DNA from: Halobacteriovoraceae bacterium
GTDB lineage: Bacteria; Bdellovibrionota; Bacteriovoracia; Bacteriovoracales; Bacteriovoracaceae
Assembly: GCA_002707495.1 (NCBI GenBank)
Contig: PAMZ01000018.1
Location: forward strand, 124,001-188,000
Length of the DNA: 64,000 nucleotides
Direction: 5' to 3'
Under the pieces are notes generated by a model that saw only the letters and a program-made list of their open reading frames with translations, did no database searches and was not told the DNA's origin. The stretch's first letter is position 1; the number at the start of each line of letters is the position of its first letter. Shown piece after piece: positions 40,334-48,804 of the stretch. The translations under genes and the position numbers were made by a program.

Positions 40334-41563
40334 ATGTTTAGCAAAAAACTAAAACATCTAGCTGACATCTCTCCATATAAAATCATGGATACATTCCCAT
40401 TCTCACAATGGATACATGATGACTCTCAAATAAATCAAGCTTTAATAATAATTGATACAAATTTAGAGAAATGGCATTCGCTATCCAGTTTTATTAGTTA
40501 TATCCTTGACCGAATTTACCAATTCTCAAGCGAAGAGAAGCTCATTCCCTTGATCATCGACACCAAAGAGAACCAACTTTATGACAAACTCGAGCTTATT
40601 GTTAAGAACTCGAAGCATGTATTTGTTTTAGGAATCAACTCCAATTTTTCTCAAAAATTAATTACTCTAAGGGAAAACATTAATTTTAACCTGCACTATT
40701 TTTGGTTCGCATCAACCAACAAAATGGGAATTCAACTAAAAGCTTTAGGCCTTGATCTATTCAGAACGAATGATACTCTCTACACTTTGTGTGAAGCTGA
40801 CAGTGCGATCCTCAAAAAAGTTTTTCCTGACCTAAACTTTCTAGTTTATGGTATAAATAATTTTTCAATTCGCATTGAACCCGGAAAATCACTAAGAAAA
40901 GATCTGGTCTACATTGGAAGACTGACACCATCAAAAAATATCGACAAGATGCTTTTTATGCTTCATTCATTGGCTTTGGAAGATAAGAGCGATTTTCAAT
41001 TACATCTCTATGGAGAACTAGACAATTTAAATCGAACTGAAAATAGCTCTTATCCAAATTATAAATCTTTTTTAAAAAAACTCTCGATTGAACTAGGAAT
41101 TGAGAATCAAGTCTATTTCCATGGGCACAAAGAAAGAGAGATCATTTTTCGTGAAATTCCAAAAAATTCAATAGGTCTCTTCCTTAGTAGCTATAATAAT
41201 GAAAATTATGGGCTTGCACCGAGAGAAATGCTAGAAAGAGGTTATCCTGTTATCCTTTCAAACTGGGGAGGGCTTGGAGAACTCGCGGCTAGAGTTAATA
41301 ACCCTCTTATCGCGAGGGCAATAAATTTCACTAAAAGCAAAATAATAGACATGCAAGATCTCAAATTCGCTATACTGGAAATAAGTCAATTCAACGAGAA
41401 ATTATCTGGTGAACTGAGTGAACCACCTCTTTCATTTGGAAGCGATAGCAATATTAAGAGAAAGATTAACACCAAAAAATTCTACGAAAACATGATTTCA
41501 ACTAAAGAAATGAAACAAGAGATATTCTTTAAATCATATAGTAAAGCAGAAAAAAAATGCTAA
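40334..41563 (+). CDS. GT4-type glycosyltransferase
   Basis: 409 aa from the ATG at 40334; an ATG at 40304 inside ycaO lacks a ribosome binding site. The C-terminal half has the GT-B/GT4 pattern: VYIGRLTPSKNIDKML (sugar-nucleotide domain start), VYFHGHKE, and the ENYGLAPREMLERGYPVILSNWGG block with the catalytic-type Glu pair (E-x7-E). It may add sugars to the modified peptide. It ends 4 bases into the end of the convergent SagB-type gene. A related enzyme is encoded at 56.6-58.1 kb. Confidence 0.85.
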   Translation: MFSKKLKHLADISPYKIMDTFPFSQWIHDDSQINQALIIIDTNLEKWHSLSSFISYILDRIYQFSSEEKLIPLIIDTKENQLYDKLELIVKNSKHVFVLGINSNFSQKLITLRENINFNLHYFWFASTNKMGIQLKALGLDLFRTNDTLYTLCEADSAILKKVFPDLNFLVYGINNFSIRIEPGKSLRKDLVYIGRLTPSKNIDKMLFMLHSLALEDKSDFQLHLYGELDNLNRTENSSYPNYKSFLKKLSIELGIENQVYFHGHKEREIIFREIPKNSIGLFLSSYNNENYGLAPREMLERGYPVILSNWGGLGELAARVNNPLIARAINFTKSKIIDMQDLKFAILEISQFNEKLSGELSEPPLSFGSDSNIKRKINTKKFYENMISTKEMKQEIFFKSYSKAEKKC

Positions 41564-42756
41564 ACCTTGCCACCCAATCCAAATTCACCCAAGCTTATTA
41601 GTTCACCTTTCGTTAATTCAAAAAATCTATCTGTAGTTGTGGAGCCTAAAGCACAGGCAGATAGATTCAGGTTATGTGCGATTTGATAACATTCTCTAAA
41701 CATTACACCTAAATTAATCAAACTCAATGAAAGACAAATTTGGCTATACTTTCTGTAGTAAAATATAGGATCTAAAACAAAGCTTATAACTAGGGCTGGT
41801 AAACCATTTTCCACTCCCCAAGATTTCCTAGCTGAGGCGAGTACAGAATTAAAATGCTCTAAATTGAATTCTATTTCTTTCAATTGGTTTGTGTCTTCGT
41901 CTATTAGATATACACCTTGTTTTATACCAATAATATTTTGGCAAAAAAAGACAGGTTTTAATTCATAACCTGAGCCCGCTGAAGGATAGAATTTCTTTTT
42001 AACCGTTTCAAAATAAGGGTCGAACAAAGAAGCTTGTTGGGCACTTATTTGTCCAACAAAGTTTAAGAAATCTTTCTTTTCAATAGGCTTAGAAACTCTT
42101 TTTGAGCTTCCTCTAAATGAAGATGGTACTCTATACGTATCAACTTCAATGCCTTCGTTTTTTAAGGATATTAGATTTTTGAGTTTGTAATTATTAACCT
42201 GTGGAAATGTCCCCTTTAGTTTATCCCTTCTTCTTCTCGTTTCGTGGAGCATGAGTAGATCCTTAAAGTCTAGTTGGCTTTCTCTATCAAAGATAGAATG
42301 TTCCATCATCTTTAAAAACTTCTCACTCAGATTTCCGGTTTCCTCATAACAACTTAAATTCGAAAGAGGATTATCTATAGTCCAAACATCATATTCCTTT
42401 CGTAGAAAGGTTTTGGATGAAATACTGCCTGAATCCTCTTCTTCGAATACCCCCTCTAAGTTTTCAGGATAGTATTTCTCTGAAAAAATAATTGAGTCAT
42501 CTTGAGAACGTTTATATTCAAAAAAGAGTAGCCCTCTCATGTGTCTGAAATTTGCAATTTGCTCGGGAGAGCCGAGGTTGCTATATAAATAACTGACCTC
42601 TAAGAATCTATTACGAAGTTCGTCTAAAAGCCCTTTATCTATAACCAAAGGAACTATTTGGCCTTTACAATTCCCTCTCCCCTTTTTTGCTAAAAAGAAT
42701 TTTTGGTCCCTCTCAAAAAGAGTAATTTCACTTCTCAATCTGATATATTTAAACAT
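41560..42756 (-). CDS. SagB-type azoline dehydrogenase (nitroreductase fold)
   Basis: 398 aa. The C-terminal half matches SagB/ThcOx flavoproteins: RVPSSFRGSSKRVSKPIEKK (the RxSxR-type FMN motif region), KKFYPSAGSGYELKPVFFC, GIKQGVYLID, and LGVMFRECYQIAHNLNLSACALGS. These FMN enzymes oxidise azolines to thiazoles/oxazoles. The N-terminal 190 residues are unlike it and may bind substrate. It is the last gene of a three-gene operon that overlaps at each junction. Confidence 0.82.
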   Translation of the reverse strand: MFKYIRLRSEITLFERDQKFFLAKKGRGNCKGQIVPLVIDKGLLDELRNRFLEVSYLYSNLGSPEQIANFRHMRGLLFFEYKRSQDDSIIFSEKYYPENLEGVFEEEDSGSISSKTFLRKEYDVWTIDNPLSNLSCYEETGNLSEKFLKMMEHSIFDRESQLDFKDLLMLHETRRRRDKLKGTFPQVNNYKLKNLISLKNEGIEVDTYRVPSSFRGSSKRVSKPIEKKDFLNFVGQISAQQASLFDPYFETVKKKFYPSAGSGYELKPVFFCQNIIGIKQGVYLIDEDTNQLKEIEFNLEHFNSVLASARKSWGVENGLPALVISFVLDPIFYYRKYSQICLSLSLINLGVMFRECYQIAHNLNLSACALGSTTTDRFFELTKGELISLGEFGLGGKV

Positions 42757-43528
42757 TGTATTTAGACCTTAATAAATCTATTAGTTGAGAAATGACTAAA
42801 ATGTTTATCCTGCTTGTATTGCTGAAAGGTGAATAATTAAAAATGTACTGACTAGGGAAAAAAAACTCTTCCTCTGAAAGGCTTGTAAAAGCTGAACGTT
42901 TAGAAGCGAAAATATGACTTCCTTTTCGAATACTATTTAATGACCAATTGTAAATTGGTTGATGATAGGAAATTGAAGGGCTAACAATTAAACATCTTCC
43001 TGAAAGTTTTTCGATTGCTTCGACTTCATCCAGTATGTGCTCAGATGGGAGCCAATCCGTTTGCGCTCGATAAAAATCTTCCCAGACTAATGGTGAACTA
43101 TGAATATGTTCTTGGAAATCCGTTGTGTATTGAGTTGACGAATTTCTTCCAACCACAAAATGGGGTATATAATAAGTTTTTTCACCCTTAGGGTCGAGCT
43201 CTTTTAAAATTTTTGTTGCAATATCAATACCTGAGAAGAAATTTGTTTCCCCCTCGAATACAAAAAAATCAAACTCCCTGTCTATAAAAGTGGATGAATT
43301 TTTTTCTTGATACAAATTTATACAGTTAATGCTCCAAGGCCAATTTTCTTCAATTATTTTTCGATTAAAGTGACCAGAAACAAAAATTTCTTTATTAAAA
43401 TCTTTGCTTTTTAAAAACTCTAAATGATAAGGAGAAATCCCATTTAAAAAAATATTTTTAGAAAAATCAATTTTTTCATGCTTTTCATATATGGAAACAA
43501 CTTGGAGGTTTTCAATATCAAGGTTCAT
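42749..43528 (-). CDS. Unknown protein between hydroxylase and SagB genes (259 aa)
   Basis: A soluble protein without signal or membrane helices. It has a short Rossmann-like stretch (EFDFFVFEGETNFFSG) and a segment CLIVSPSISYHQPIYNWSLN. I recognise no family. Overlaps of 4 and 8 bases with its neighbours mean that it is translated with them, and its place in the operon makes it the main candidate for the missing partner (E1-like, docking or recognition protein) of the YcaO enzyme. This is inference from position only. Confidence 0.6.
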   Translation of the reverse strand: MNLDIENLQVVSIYEKHEKIDFSKNIFLNGISPYHLEFLKSKDFNKEIFVSGHFNRKIIEENWPWSINCINLYQEKNSSTFIDREFDFFVFEGETNFFSGIDIATKILKELDPKGEKTYYIPHFVVGRNSSTQYTTDFQEHIHSSPLVWEDFYRAQTDWLPSEHILDEVEAIEKLSGRCLIVSPSISYHQPIYNWSLNSIRKGSHIFASKRSAFTSLSEEEFFFPSQYIFNYSPFSNTSRINILVISQLIDLLRSKYNV

Positions 43529-44232
43529 AAACTAGTTCCAAGTTTCTTATTAAGCAAAAATTTTTTTTCGTTTTTCGTCTTCCAAATCGTATCCCAAATA
43601 GTAAAGACTCCTCCGAAGTTACTTCTTTGATCACCTGGTTCAACTGAATGATGTATGACATGGTAATTTGGAGTGACGAAAAATTTCTCTATTAAAGGGT
43701 GACCTAGTGGTAGTTCAGAGTGGTTAAGATAATTTATTAAAAGATTATACAGGGACAATTTATAGAATAATTCAGGCGGAATTCCTATGGGATAAAAAAG
43801 CATATAAATTATTGAAGTTGTAAGTACAAGCTCGAAAGGATTAAAACGATAGGCACTATGCCACCTAACAACATCCCCATTATGATGCACACTATGAAAG
43901 TACTTAAAAAGAACACCATGATAGAGATAACGGTGTAATATAAAACCTATAAAATCTGAGATTACAAAGCCTACAACAAGAATTCCAATGCCATTCATTT
44001 CTTCTCTTGGAAAAAGAAAATTAAAATTTGGAATTGTCTTGTTTAAAAAATCTGAATAAAAGAAGATGACTTTTTTTATTAGAAAAGGAGGAAGAAGAAG
44101 GTTTACTAAAGCAAAAGGAAGGTCTCGGACTAGATAATACAGTCTATTTTTAAGTGAGGTAGGTCTATAGCTAAACCTATGTTCTATGAAAAAAAAAACT
44201 AGAGCTATTGATAAATAGATACTGAGATCCAT
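43525..44232 (-). CDS. Fatty acid hydroxylase/sterol desaturase family protein
   Basis: 235 aa, about four membrane helices. The histidine clusters that bind the di-iron site are complete: HRYLYH (HxxxH), HSVHHN (HxxHH) and NYHVIHHS (HxxHH), plus HSE. Family members hydroxylate or desaturate lipids or carotenoids. First gene of the operon with the unknown protein and the SagB-type enzyme, so it may modify a lipid part of the product or its membrane anchor. A TATAAT lies 6 bases before the ATG and there is no ribosome binding site, which suggests a leaderless mRNA. Confidence 0.87.
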   Translation of the reverse strand: MDLSIYLSIALVFFFIEHRFSYRPTSLKNRLYYLVRDLPFALVNLLLPPFLIKKVIFFYSDFLNKTIPNFNFLFPREEMNGIGILVVGFVISDFIGFILHRYLYHGVLFKYFHSVHHNGDVVRWHSAYRFNPFELVLTTSIIYMLFYPIGIPPELFYKLSLYNLLINYLNHSELPLGHPLIEKFFVTPNYHVIHHSVEPGDQRSNFGGVFTIWDTIWKTKNEKKFLLNKKLGTSL

Positions 44233-44238
44233 AAGGGA

Positions 44239-44244
44239 ATTATA
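44239..44244 (-). promoter_or_regulatory. -10 element at leaderless distance before the hydroxylase gene
   Basis: TATAAT on the minus strand ends 6 bases before the ATG at 44232. Transcription would start at or next to the start codon. It is part of a 55-base divergent promoter region shared with the HTTM gene at 44288. Confidence 0.5.
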
Positions 44245-44262
44245 CTATAATTCTAGGAATTA

Positions 44263-44271
44263 TGGTATAAT
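44263..44271 (+). promoter_or_regulatory. Extended -10 promoter of the HTTM gene
   Basis: TGGTATAAT (TGn plus TATAAT at 44266-44271). It overlaps a first in-frame ATG (44270), which therefore cannot be the start; the transcript begins near 44278, before AAGGA and the ATG at 44288. Confidence 0.55.
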
Positions 44272-44287
44272 GGGCTCAAGGAATTTC

Positions 44288-45499
44288 ATGCACTTAGCTA
44301 AATCTATTCCAACTTTGGCTATAGCGAGAATACTTTTTGGAGTATCCCTTCTCTGGCGCATCACAGAGCGAATGTACTTCGTCTATGCAGTCAATTCAGA
44401 GTACCCAGAAATTTATGGGAGCGGTTTTCCACTAGGCTTGCTATCTGGAAGTTTTCCACAACAAGTTATTTTTCATTTGATACTCCTAGGGCTTACTTTA
44501 AATTTCACTCTAGCTAAGAACTTTTTGTCATTTACCTCTTTCTCACTTTTCTTCTTAATTGCAGTAACCAATCAAGATCAGGTCTATATAGGTAAAGGAA
44601 TTCTTGTCTTTCTCCCACTTCTACTAATTTGGGGATTAGCAGCAGAGAAGTTCGAAAATCGCTTTCATAGGTGTTCTATTTTTTGCTTTTCTCTGTTTTT
44701 AGGATCAGCTTATTTCTTTTCTGCTTTTCATAAAAGTGACCCGAGTTGGCTGGATAATGGACAAGCACTATCTCTTTTTTTTCAGACAAAACAAATATCA
44801 ACTGACCTGGGAGTTAAATTTTTAGCCTTTATACCCTCTGAGTGGTTTGTTTTCTTGAGTAAGGCCACCATTTTATTAGAATATTCTGTGTTGCCTTTGC
44901 TTTTGTTTTTCGAATTTAAACGCAAGTTAAGTTTTTTTCTTAAAATAGTTATCATTTGCTTTATTTTATTCCATTCAATTCTATTTATAACGACGATCCT
45001 AAAAAGTTTTTCCCTCGCAATGATTTCCTGCTGGATACTAATTTATGCTTTAAAGTTTAAAAAAGCTCTAAGGCTAAGTTTAGAGCCTACAAGACCTGGC
45101 TTTAAAGAGCTAAGTGTATGGCTTTACATTTTCACTTCAATTATCCTCTGGAATATGTTTCCAAGCATTTTTAAAAATAATGCAACTCTCAAAAATTTTT
45201 TAATTCCTCAAAGGTGGAGTATCGTGGCTCCTTCGCCAGGTTATTATAATTACAAGTATCTGATTTACAATTCAAAAAAAGATTTAATATTTGACTCAGA
45301 TAGTGTCATTACAAGTCAATTTAAAGCCGCTTTTATAACAGCACTACAAAAAGACAAGCGTGTAAGAGATATATTTCTCCAGAAACAATGTGGGGGTGAA
45401 GCATTTTTGCAAACTCGATTACTTCAAGAGCCTAAATTAAATCAGAACATTCACAGAGAAAATAAAGTTGTTGCTCAAGAAAAATTCATTTGTCGATGA
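44288..45499 (+). CDS. HTTM-domain membrane protein (second copy)
   Basis: 403 aa from the ATG at 44288, which has AAGGA 5 bases upstream; an ATG at 44270 lies inside the -10 box. The first helix reads ARILFGVSLLWRITER, the HTTM N-terminus, followed by about eight hydrophobic segments, YFFSAFHKSDPSWLDNGQAL, and an extracytoplasmic C-terminal domain after residue 300 (FLIPQRWSIVAPSPGYYNY). It is related in kind to the HTTM protein at 33.6-34.4 kb but longer. Its reaction is unknown. Its 3' end overlaps the convergent gene by 14 bases. Confidence 0.75.
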   Translation: MHLAKSIPTLAIARILFGVSLLWRITERMYFVYAVNSEYPEIYGSGFPLGLLSGSFPQQVIFHLILLGLTLNFTLAKNFLSFTSFSLFFLIAVTNQDQVYIGKGILVFLPLLLIWGLAAEKFENRFHRCSIFCFSLFLGSAYFFSAFHKSDPSWLDNGQALSLFFQTKQISTDLGVKFLAFIPSEWFVFLSKATILLEYSVLPLLLFFEFKRKLSFFLKIVIICFILFHSILFITTILKSFSLAMISCWILIYALKFKKALRLSLEPTRPGFKELSVWLYIFTSIILWNMFPSIFKNNATLKNFLIPQRWSIVAPSPGYYNYKYLIYNSKKDLIFDSDSVITSQFKAAFITALQKDKRVRDIFLQKQCGGEAFLQTRLLQEPKLNQNIHRENKVVAQEKFICR

Positions 45500-46487
45500 A
45501 TCTGAGAGTTTTAAAACTTTCTTTTAGTTCGAAATATTGTTTTATATTTGAGTCGGTATCGTTATTTAAGACCCGATTTTTAATTTCAGAGAATATATAG
45601 TTTTGTAAAATCCATTTTCTCTCTAACTTACTTGCAGAATCACTATTATTTGATTCTAGCGCCATAAATATCGAATCGGTTAAGCTCAACATGGAGTAAC
45701 TAAGTGACTCATATAAAACTTCTTTGCGGTTAATATCGTTTACTCCAACAAGAGAGTCTAAGTCAGCAAATCCACCATACAAACATAGGTTTTGAGGTTG
45801 GAGGCAATTTCCAGTTATCAGCGACCATTTTGTAGCAGGAATAAACCCAAGGATTAACATTCTAGAGAAAAGTTCTAACCATTTTTCAACGACATCAAAT
45901 TCTTTATTCTCGTTCCACAGAAGTTGTGAAAGTGTTCGCTCCGACAGCATATCAGTGATGCGGAGGGGAATTTCTGGATGAAAGTTATATAATTTACAAA
46001 GTGAGTCTGATTTTAAAAGAGACTCCACTCTTTTAAATACTGGGGTTGAAATATTATTTTTTAAAGCGTTTAGAAATTCAACTTGGTATTTCTCATCTAT
46101 CACCTCCAACGCTACAGGGAAAGGTACAGGAGCCACATGTTTAAATTTTTCAAAATATCTTAAATGAAATTTTTGAGATATATCAATCTCCCTATCAGCC
46201 TCCGTTCTCAGGAGGTGAAAAGGTATTTTCCCCTCGAGCATGGGAAATAATTCTAAAGAATTGTTCGTACCAAATATATTTAGCGAATTCGAACTGAAAT
46301 ACGACCTTAAATCATCAGTAATTTCTAAGCCTTTTTGAGCTTTGTACCCGCCTCTAATACATTTGAAATATATAGATCTTTTGTGATTCCGTAAATTTAT
46401 CGGTGGTGCATTTTCATCTACCTTGGGCATATCTAAACCCAGAGCGTCAATAAAATCCTTGTGGTTGATCATGTCTAAGTGTAGCAT
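45486..46487 (-). CDS. Unknown protein with kinase-like loop (about 333 aa)
   Basis: The frame opens at 46727, but starts before 46487 would run through the divergent gene, so I take the ATG at 46487 (46472 is equally possible). No signal or membrane helix. The segment SLITGNCLQPQNLCLYGG followed by FADLDSL resembles the H/G-x-QN-x-D pattern of aminoglycoside-kinase or IucA/IucC-like catalytic loops, but the match is weak. It lies inside the tailoring cluster, opposite a PqqD-like protein. The function is unknown. Confidence 0.6.
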   Translation of the reverse strand: MLHLDMINHKDFIDALGLDMPKVDENAPPINLRNHKRSIYFKCIRGGYKAQKGLEITDDLRSYFSSNSLNIFGTNNSLELFPMLEGKIPFHLLRTEADREIDISQKFHLRYFEKFKHVAPVPFPVALEVIDEKYQVEFLNALKNNISTPVFKRVESLLKSDSLCKLYNFHPEIPLRITDMLSERTLSQLLWNENKEFDVVEKWLELFSRMLILGFIPATKWSLITGNCLQPQNLCLYGGFADLDSLVGVNDINRKEVLYESLSYSMLSLTDSIFMALESNNSDSASKLERKWILQNYIFSEIKNRVLNNDTDSNIKQYFELKESFKTLRFIDK

Positions 46488-46497
46488 AATAAGTTGA

Positions 46498-47616
46498 ATG
46501 CTAAAAAGCCTAGATGATCCAACCTTATTTTTTTTCTCAAAGAAATATGTCCTTGTAGTAAAGCATGACCAAAGTTTTTTACTACTCGGTCCAATCTTGG
46601 GAGTATTCGTTGAAATAAATTCACTGCAGGCATTGGTGGTTGGACTTGCACAGAAGCTGGACTCTGATTTCACACTCGGACAATTATATAGAGAGCTTTC
46701 AAAAATTTTGGAGGTAGACCCTCTCATCTTCTTAAAGCACTTTAATCAGCTTTATAGTCGGGGCGTAGTAAGAGATTCAAAACCTAATGACGATTTTGAT
46801 ACCTATCAAATTAAATTTATATTCGACAACGCAGTCGTTGAAGCTAAGACATTTGAGCATTTTGTCGCACACAACTGGGTCAGTATCTTAGATCTTCAAT
46901 TAAAAACTCGGCCCGAAATTCTAAACCAGGGATTATTCTACGGAAATATATTCAATTCTAAAGAAAAAATTTTTCAGGAGATAAACAAATCTCTCCATAA
47001 GCTTTTTGAGATCTTACCTAAAAAATCTCTGCCTACAATTGAGCAATCCAGGGAATCACTTTGGAAACTTCACCAATTTTTTGAAAAACAAAGCCTCGAA
47101 ACTCTACAGTCTAAAAATCTTAAAGAAAAATTCAATGAAGAGTTAAAATTTTTAAACTATCTCATCCACATGGCGGAAGATAGTTTAGAGGGTGGTAAAG
47201 GTGGGTTTATCGAAGTTATTTTTTCTTCTATATTCAAGCCCGTACTCCTCAATAATTGCGATCATCTTTTTTCACCCGATTTAAATGAAAAGATGATCTA
47301 TCTAAACTACTATGAAATAGGTTATTCACATATAGCGGCCTTTGAAGCGAAGACAACCTCAATTCCAGTTCCACAAACTCAGTATTGTGCCAATCATTTC
47401 ATTTATATAAGACCAGACAATATATTTGTCCAAAATAGAAGAAAGGAACTTCGGGAGTGGAGTATACAGAACCATAATATGGATACTGACAGAGCTGAAG
47501 CAAGATTAGGCCATATACCGCTGGCTCGTATAACTGACAATAGGAGCTATCAAGAGTTATGTGAGGTTCTCAGGTCATATCAAAAACTTATCAATATTGA
47601 AATTACAGGATTATAA
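46498..47616 (+). CDS. PqqD-like domain protein of unknown function (372 aa)
   Basis: Residues 1-95 (YVLVVKHDQSFLLLGPILG, VFVEINSLQALVVGLAQKL, LSKILEVDPLIFLKHFNQLYSRGVV) have the strand-strand-helix-helix pattern and tail of PqqD-type RiPP recognition elements. The remaining 270 residues are unlike anything I know; they end with SIPVPQTQYCANHFIYIRP and are probably an enzyme or scaffold. It starts within 11 bases of the divergent unknown gene. If the PqqD-like reading is right it could bring the leader peptide to another enzyme. Confidence 0.6.
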   Translation: MLKSLDDPTLFFFSKKYVLVVKHDQSFLLLGPILGVFVEINSLQALVVGLAQKLDSDFTLGQLYRELSKILEVDPLIFLKHFNQLYSRGVVRDSKPNDDFDTYQIKFIFDNAVVEAKTFEHFVAHNWVSILDLQLKTRPEILNQGLFYGNIFNSKEKIFQEINKSLHKLFEILPKKSLPTIEQSRESLWKLHQFFEKQSLETLQSKNLKEKFNEELKFLNYLIHMAEDSLEGGKGGFIEVIFSSIFKPVLLNNCDHLFSPDLNEKMIYLNYYEIGYSHIAAFEAKTTSIPVPQTQYCANHFIYIRPDNIFVQNRRKELREWSIQNHNMDTDRAEARLGHIPLARITDNRSYQELCEVLRSYQKLINIEITGL

Positions 47617-47640
47617 AGAGTTCATTCAAAGGAAAGGACT

Positions 47641-48024
47641 ATGAAACTAGTAAGTATTTTATCATTTTTACTGTTTTTCACTCAGTGTACTTCAACAGAT
47701 AAAAAGAGAGTTTTCAGCGAGTCGGATAACTTAGCATGGCAGGTTGTTATAATTTCAAAGGCAGGGAAAAAAACCAGTTTAGCACTATCAAATCAAAAAA
47801 TTACTTTGTGGAGAGATTTTGAATGTGAGGTATGGAAAGAATTCTATAAAGAGCCTAAAGAAGAGGAGTTATATAAGGTCTTATACTGTAAAAATAAAAC
47901 TGACAAAACCAGAATCTTATCCACAAGATGCAATACGAAAACCAGAAAGAAAAAGTATATTAGATTCTTAGGAAATGAACCACCCAACTCTAACAGAAGT
48001 ATCTATTTAGATTGCAGTCTATAA
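47641..48024 (+). CDS. Small lipoprotein (127 aa)
   Basis: AAGGAAAGGA precedes the ATG. The N-terminus MKLVSILSFLLFFTQCTSTD is a lipoprotein signal with Cys16 as the lipid site. The rest is basic with several Cys (ECEV, YCKN, RCNT, LDCS) that could form disulfides. No family is recognised. Its end overlaps the convergent CYTH gene by 6 bases. Confidence 0.65.
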   Translation: MKLVSILSFLLFFTQCTSTDKKRVFSESDNLAWQVVIISKAGKKTSLALSNQKITLWRDFECEVWKEFYKEPKEEELYKVLYCKNKTDKTRILSTRCNTKTRKKKYIRFLGNEPPNSNRSIYLDCSL

Positions 48025-48804
48025 TTTGGGAGTTTCGGACTTCCCTAAAGAATAAATGAGAAGAAACAAGCCGGCAAACAGTAACAAGTAAAACTTGTAG
48101 CCGGATTTTATCTTTTTCAAAGGTATTTTCTTAAAAACGATTTGGTATTTTGAGCGAAAGTTTCTCTCACCTAAATCAAAATTATCTTTTAAAATATTAA
48201 GTATTTCCTGTGTTTTCTCATTCCATTTATCACGTTGGTCAGTTATCTTTTCGGAAAGCTCTAACTCTAACTCCAAAAGTAAGATATTATCTTGATAGAA
48301 AACCTTATCATAACTAATCGTATAAATGCGCTGTCCCGCTTGGCTTAGATACATTCTTTTACGTTTTTGATTTATCTTAAATTGAGGAAGAAAGGTCGTA
48401 AAACTAATTTGATTCTTTAATAATAAGTATTTAATTTGAGACTGAATATCTGCAGGAAGATTTGAAATTAAATCAGAGTCATTCTTTATTAAACCTACCG
48501 GAGTTTGAATTTCACCCATACCTTTCGAAGTTGGAAACTTAAAATGAATTTGCTGCTTGCTTCTATATGATCTAACTCTCAAAGAGAAATTGTTCTCAAA
48601 GAGTTCATACTCAGCATTATCATAGTAGACATCTTCAACCTCAACACTCTCAAAATGAATTCGAAAATTATTGTCTAGCAAATGCTCAATTTTTTTTAAA
48701 TCTATATCTCGACTAACTAAAAATTTTATATCATCATCAACCTGGGAAAAACACTCACACGCGAAGAGGAGAAATGCGAGGCTAAATATTAATTCTTTGA
48801 TCAT
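48019..48804 (-). CDS. Exported CYTH-like domain protein with C-terminal anchor
   Basis: 261 aa: N-terminal signal (ending near FACECFS), a domain with the alternating charged strands of triphosphate-tunnel enzymes (VEDVYYDNAEYELFENNFSLRVRSY, QIHFKFPTSKGMGE, LLLELELELSEK), and a final membrane helix (YLLLFAGLFLLIYSL). The first strand shows KFLVSRDI rather than a clear ExExK motif. It would place a polyphosphate/triphosphate-binding fold outside the cytoplasm. It overlaps the DUF4956 gene by 23 bases, in a CotH-VTC-DUF4956 module. Confidence 0.6.
   Translation of the reverse strand: MIKELIFSLAFLLFACECFSQVDDDIKFLVSRDIDLKKIEHLLDNNFRIHFESVEVEDVYYDNAEYELFENNFSLRVRSYRSKQQIHFKFPTSKGMGEIQTPVGLIKNDSDLISNLPADIQSQIKYLLLKNQISFTTFLPQFKINQKRKRMYLSQAGQRIYTISYDKVFYQDNILLLELELELSEKITDQRDKWNEKTQEILNILKDNFDLGERNFRSKYQIVFKKIPLKKIKSGYKFYLLLFAGLFLLIYSLGKSETPKL

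Noticed and set aside
46488..46727. N-terminal extension of the unknown minus-strand gene up to 46727
   Set aside because: This part is the mirror of the start of the PqqD-like gene on the plus strand, which has the better protein sequence. The start was moved to 46487.
47173..47360. HExxH-type peptide hydroxylase signature in the PqqD-like protein
   Set aside because: I looked for HExxH in the unknown domain; the His-containing segments (HMAEDSLEGG, SHIAAFEAK) do not form the motif.
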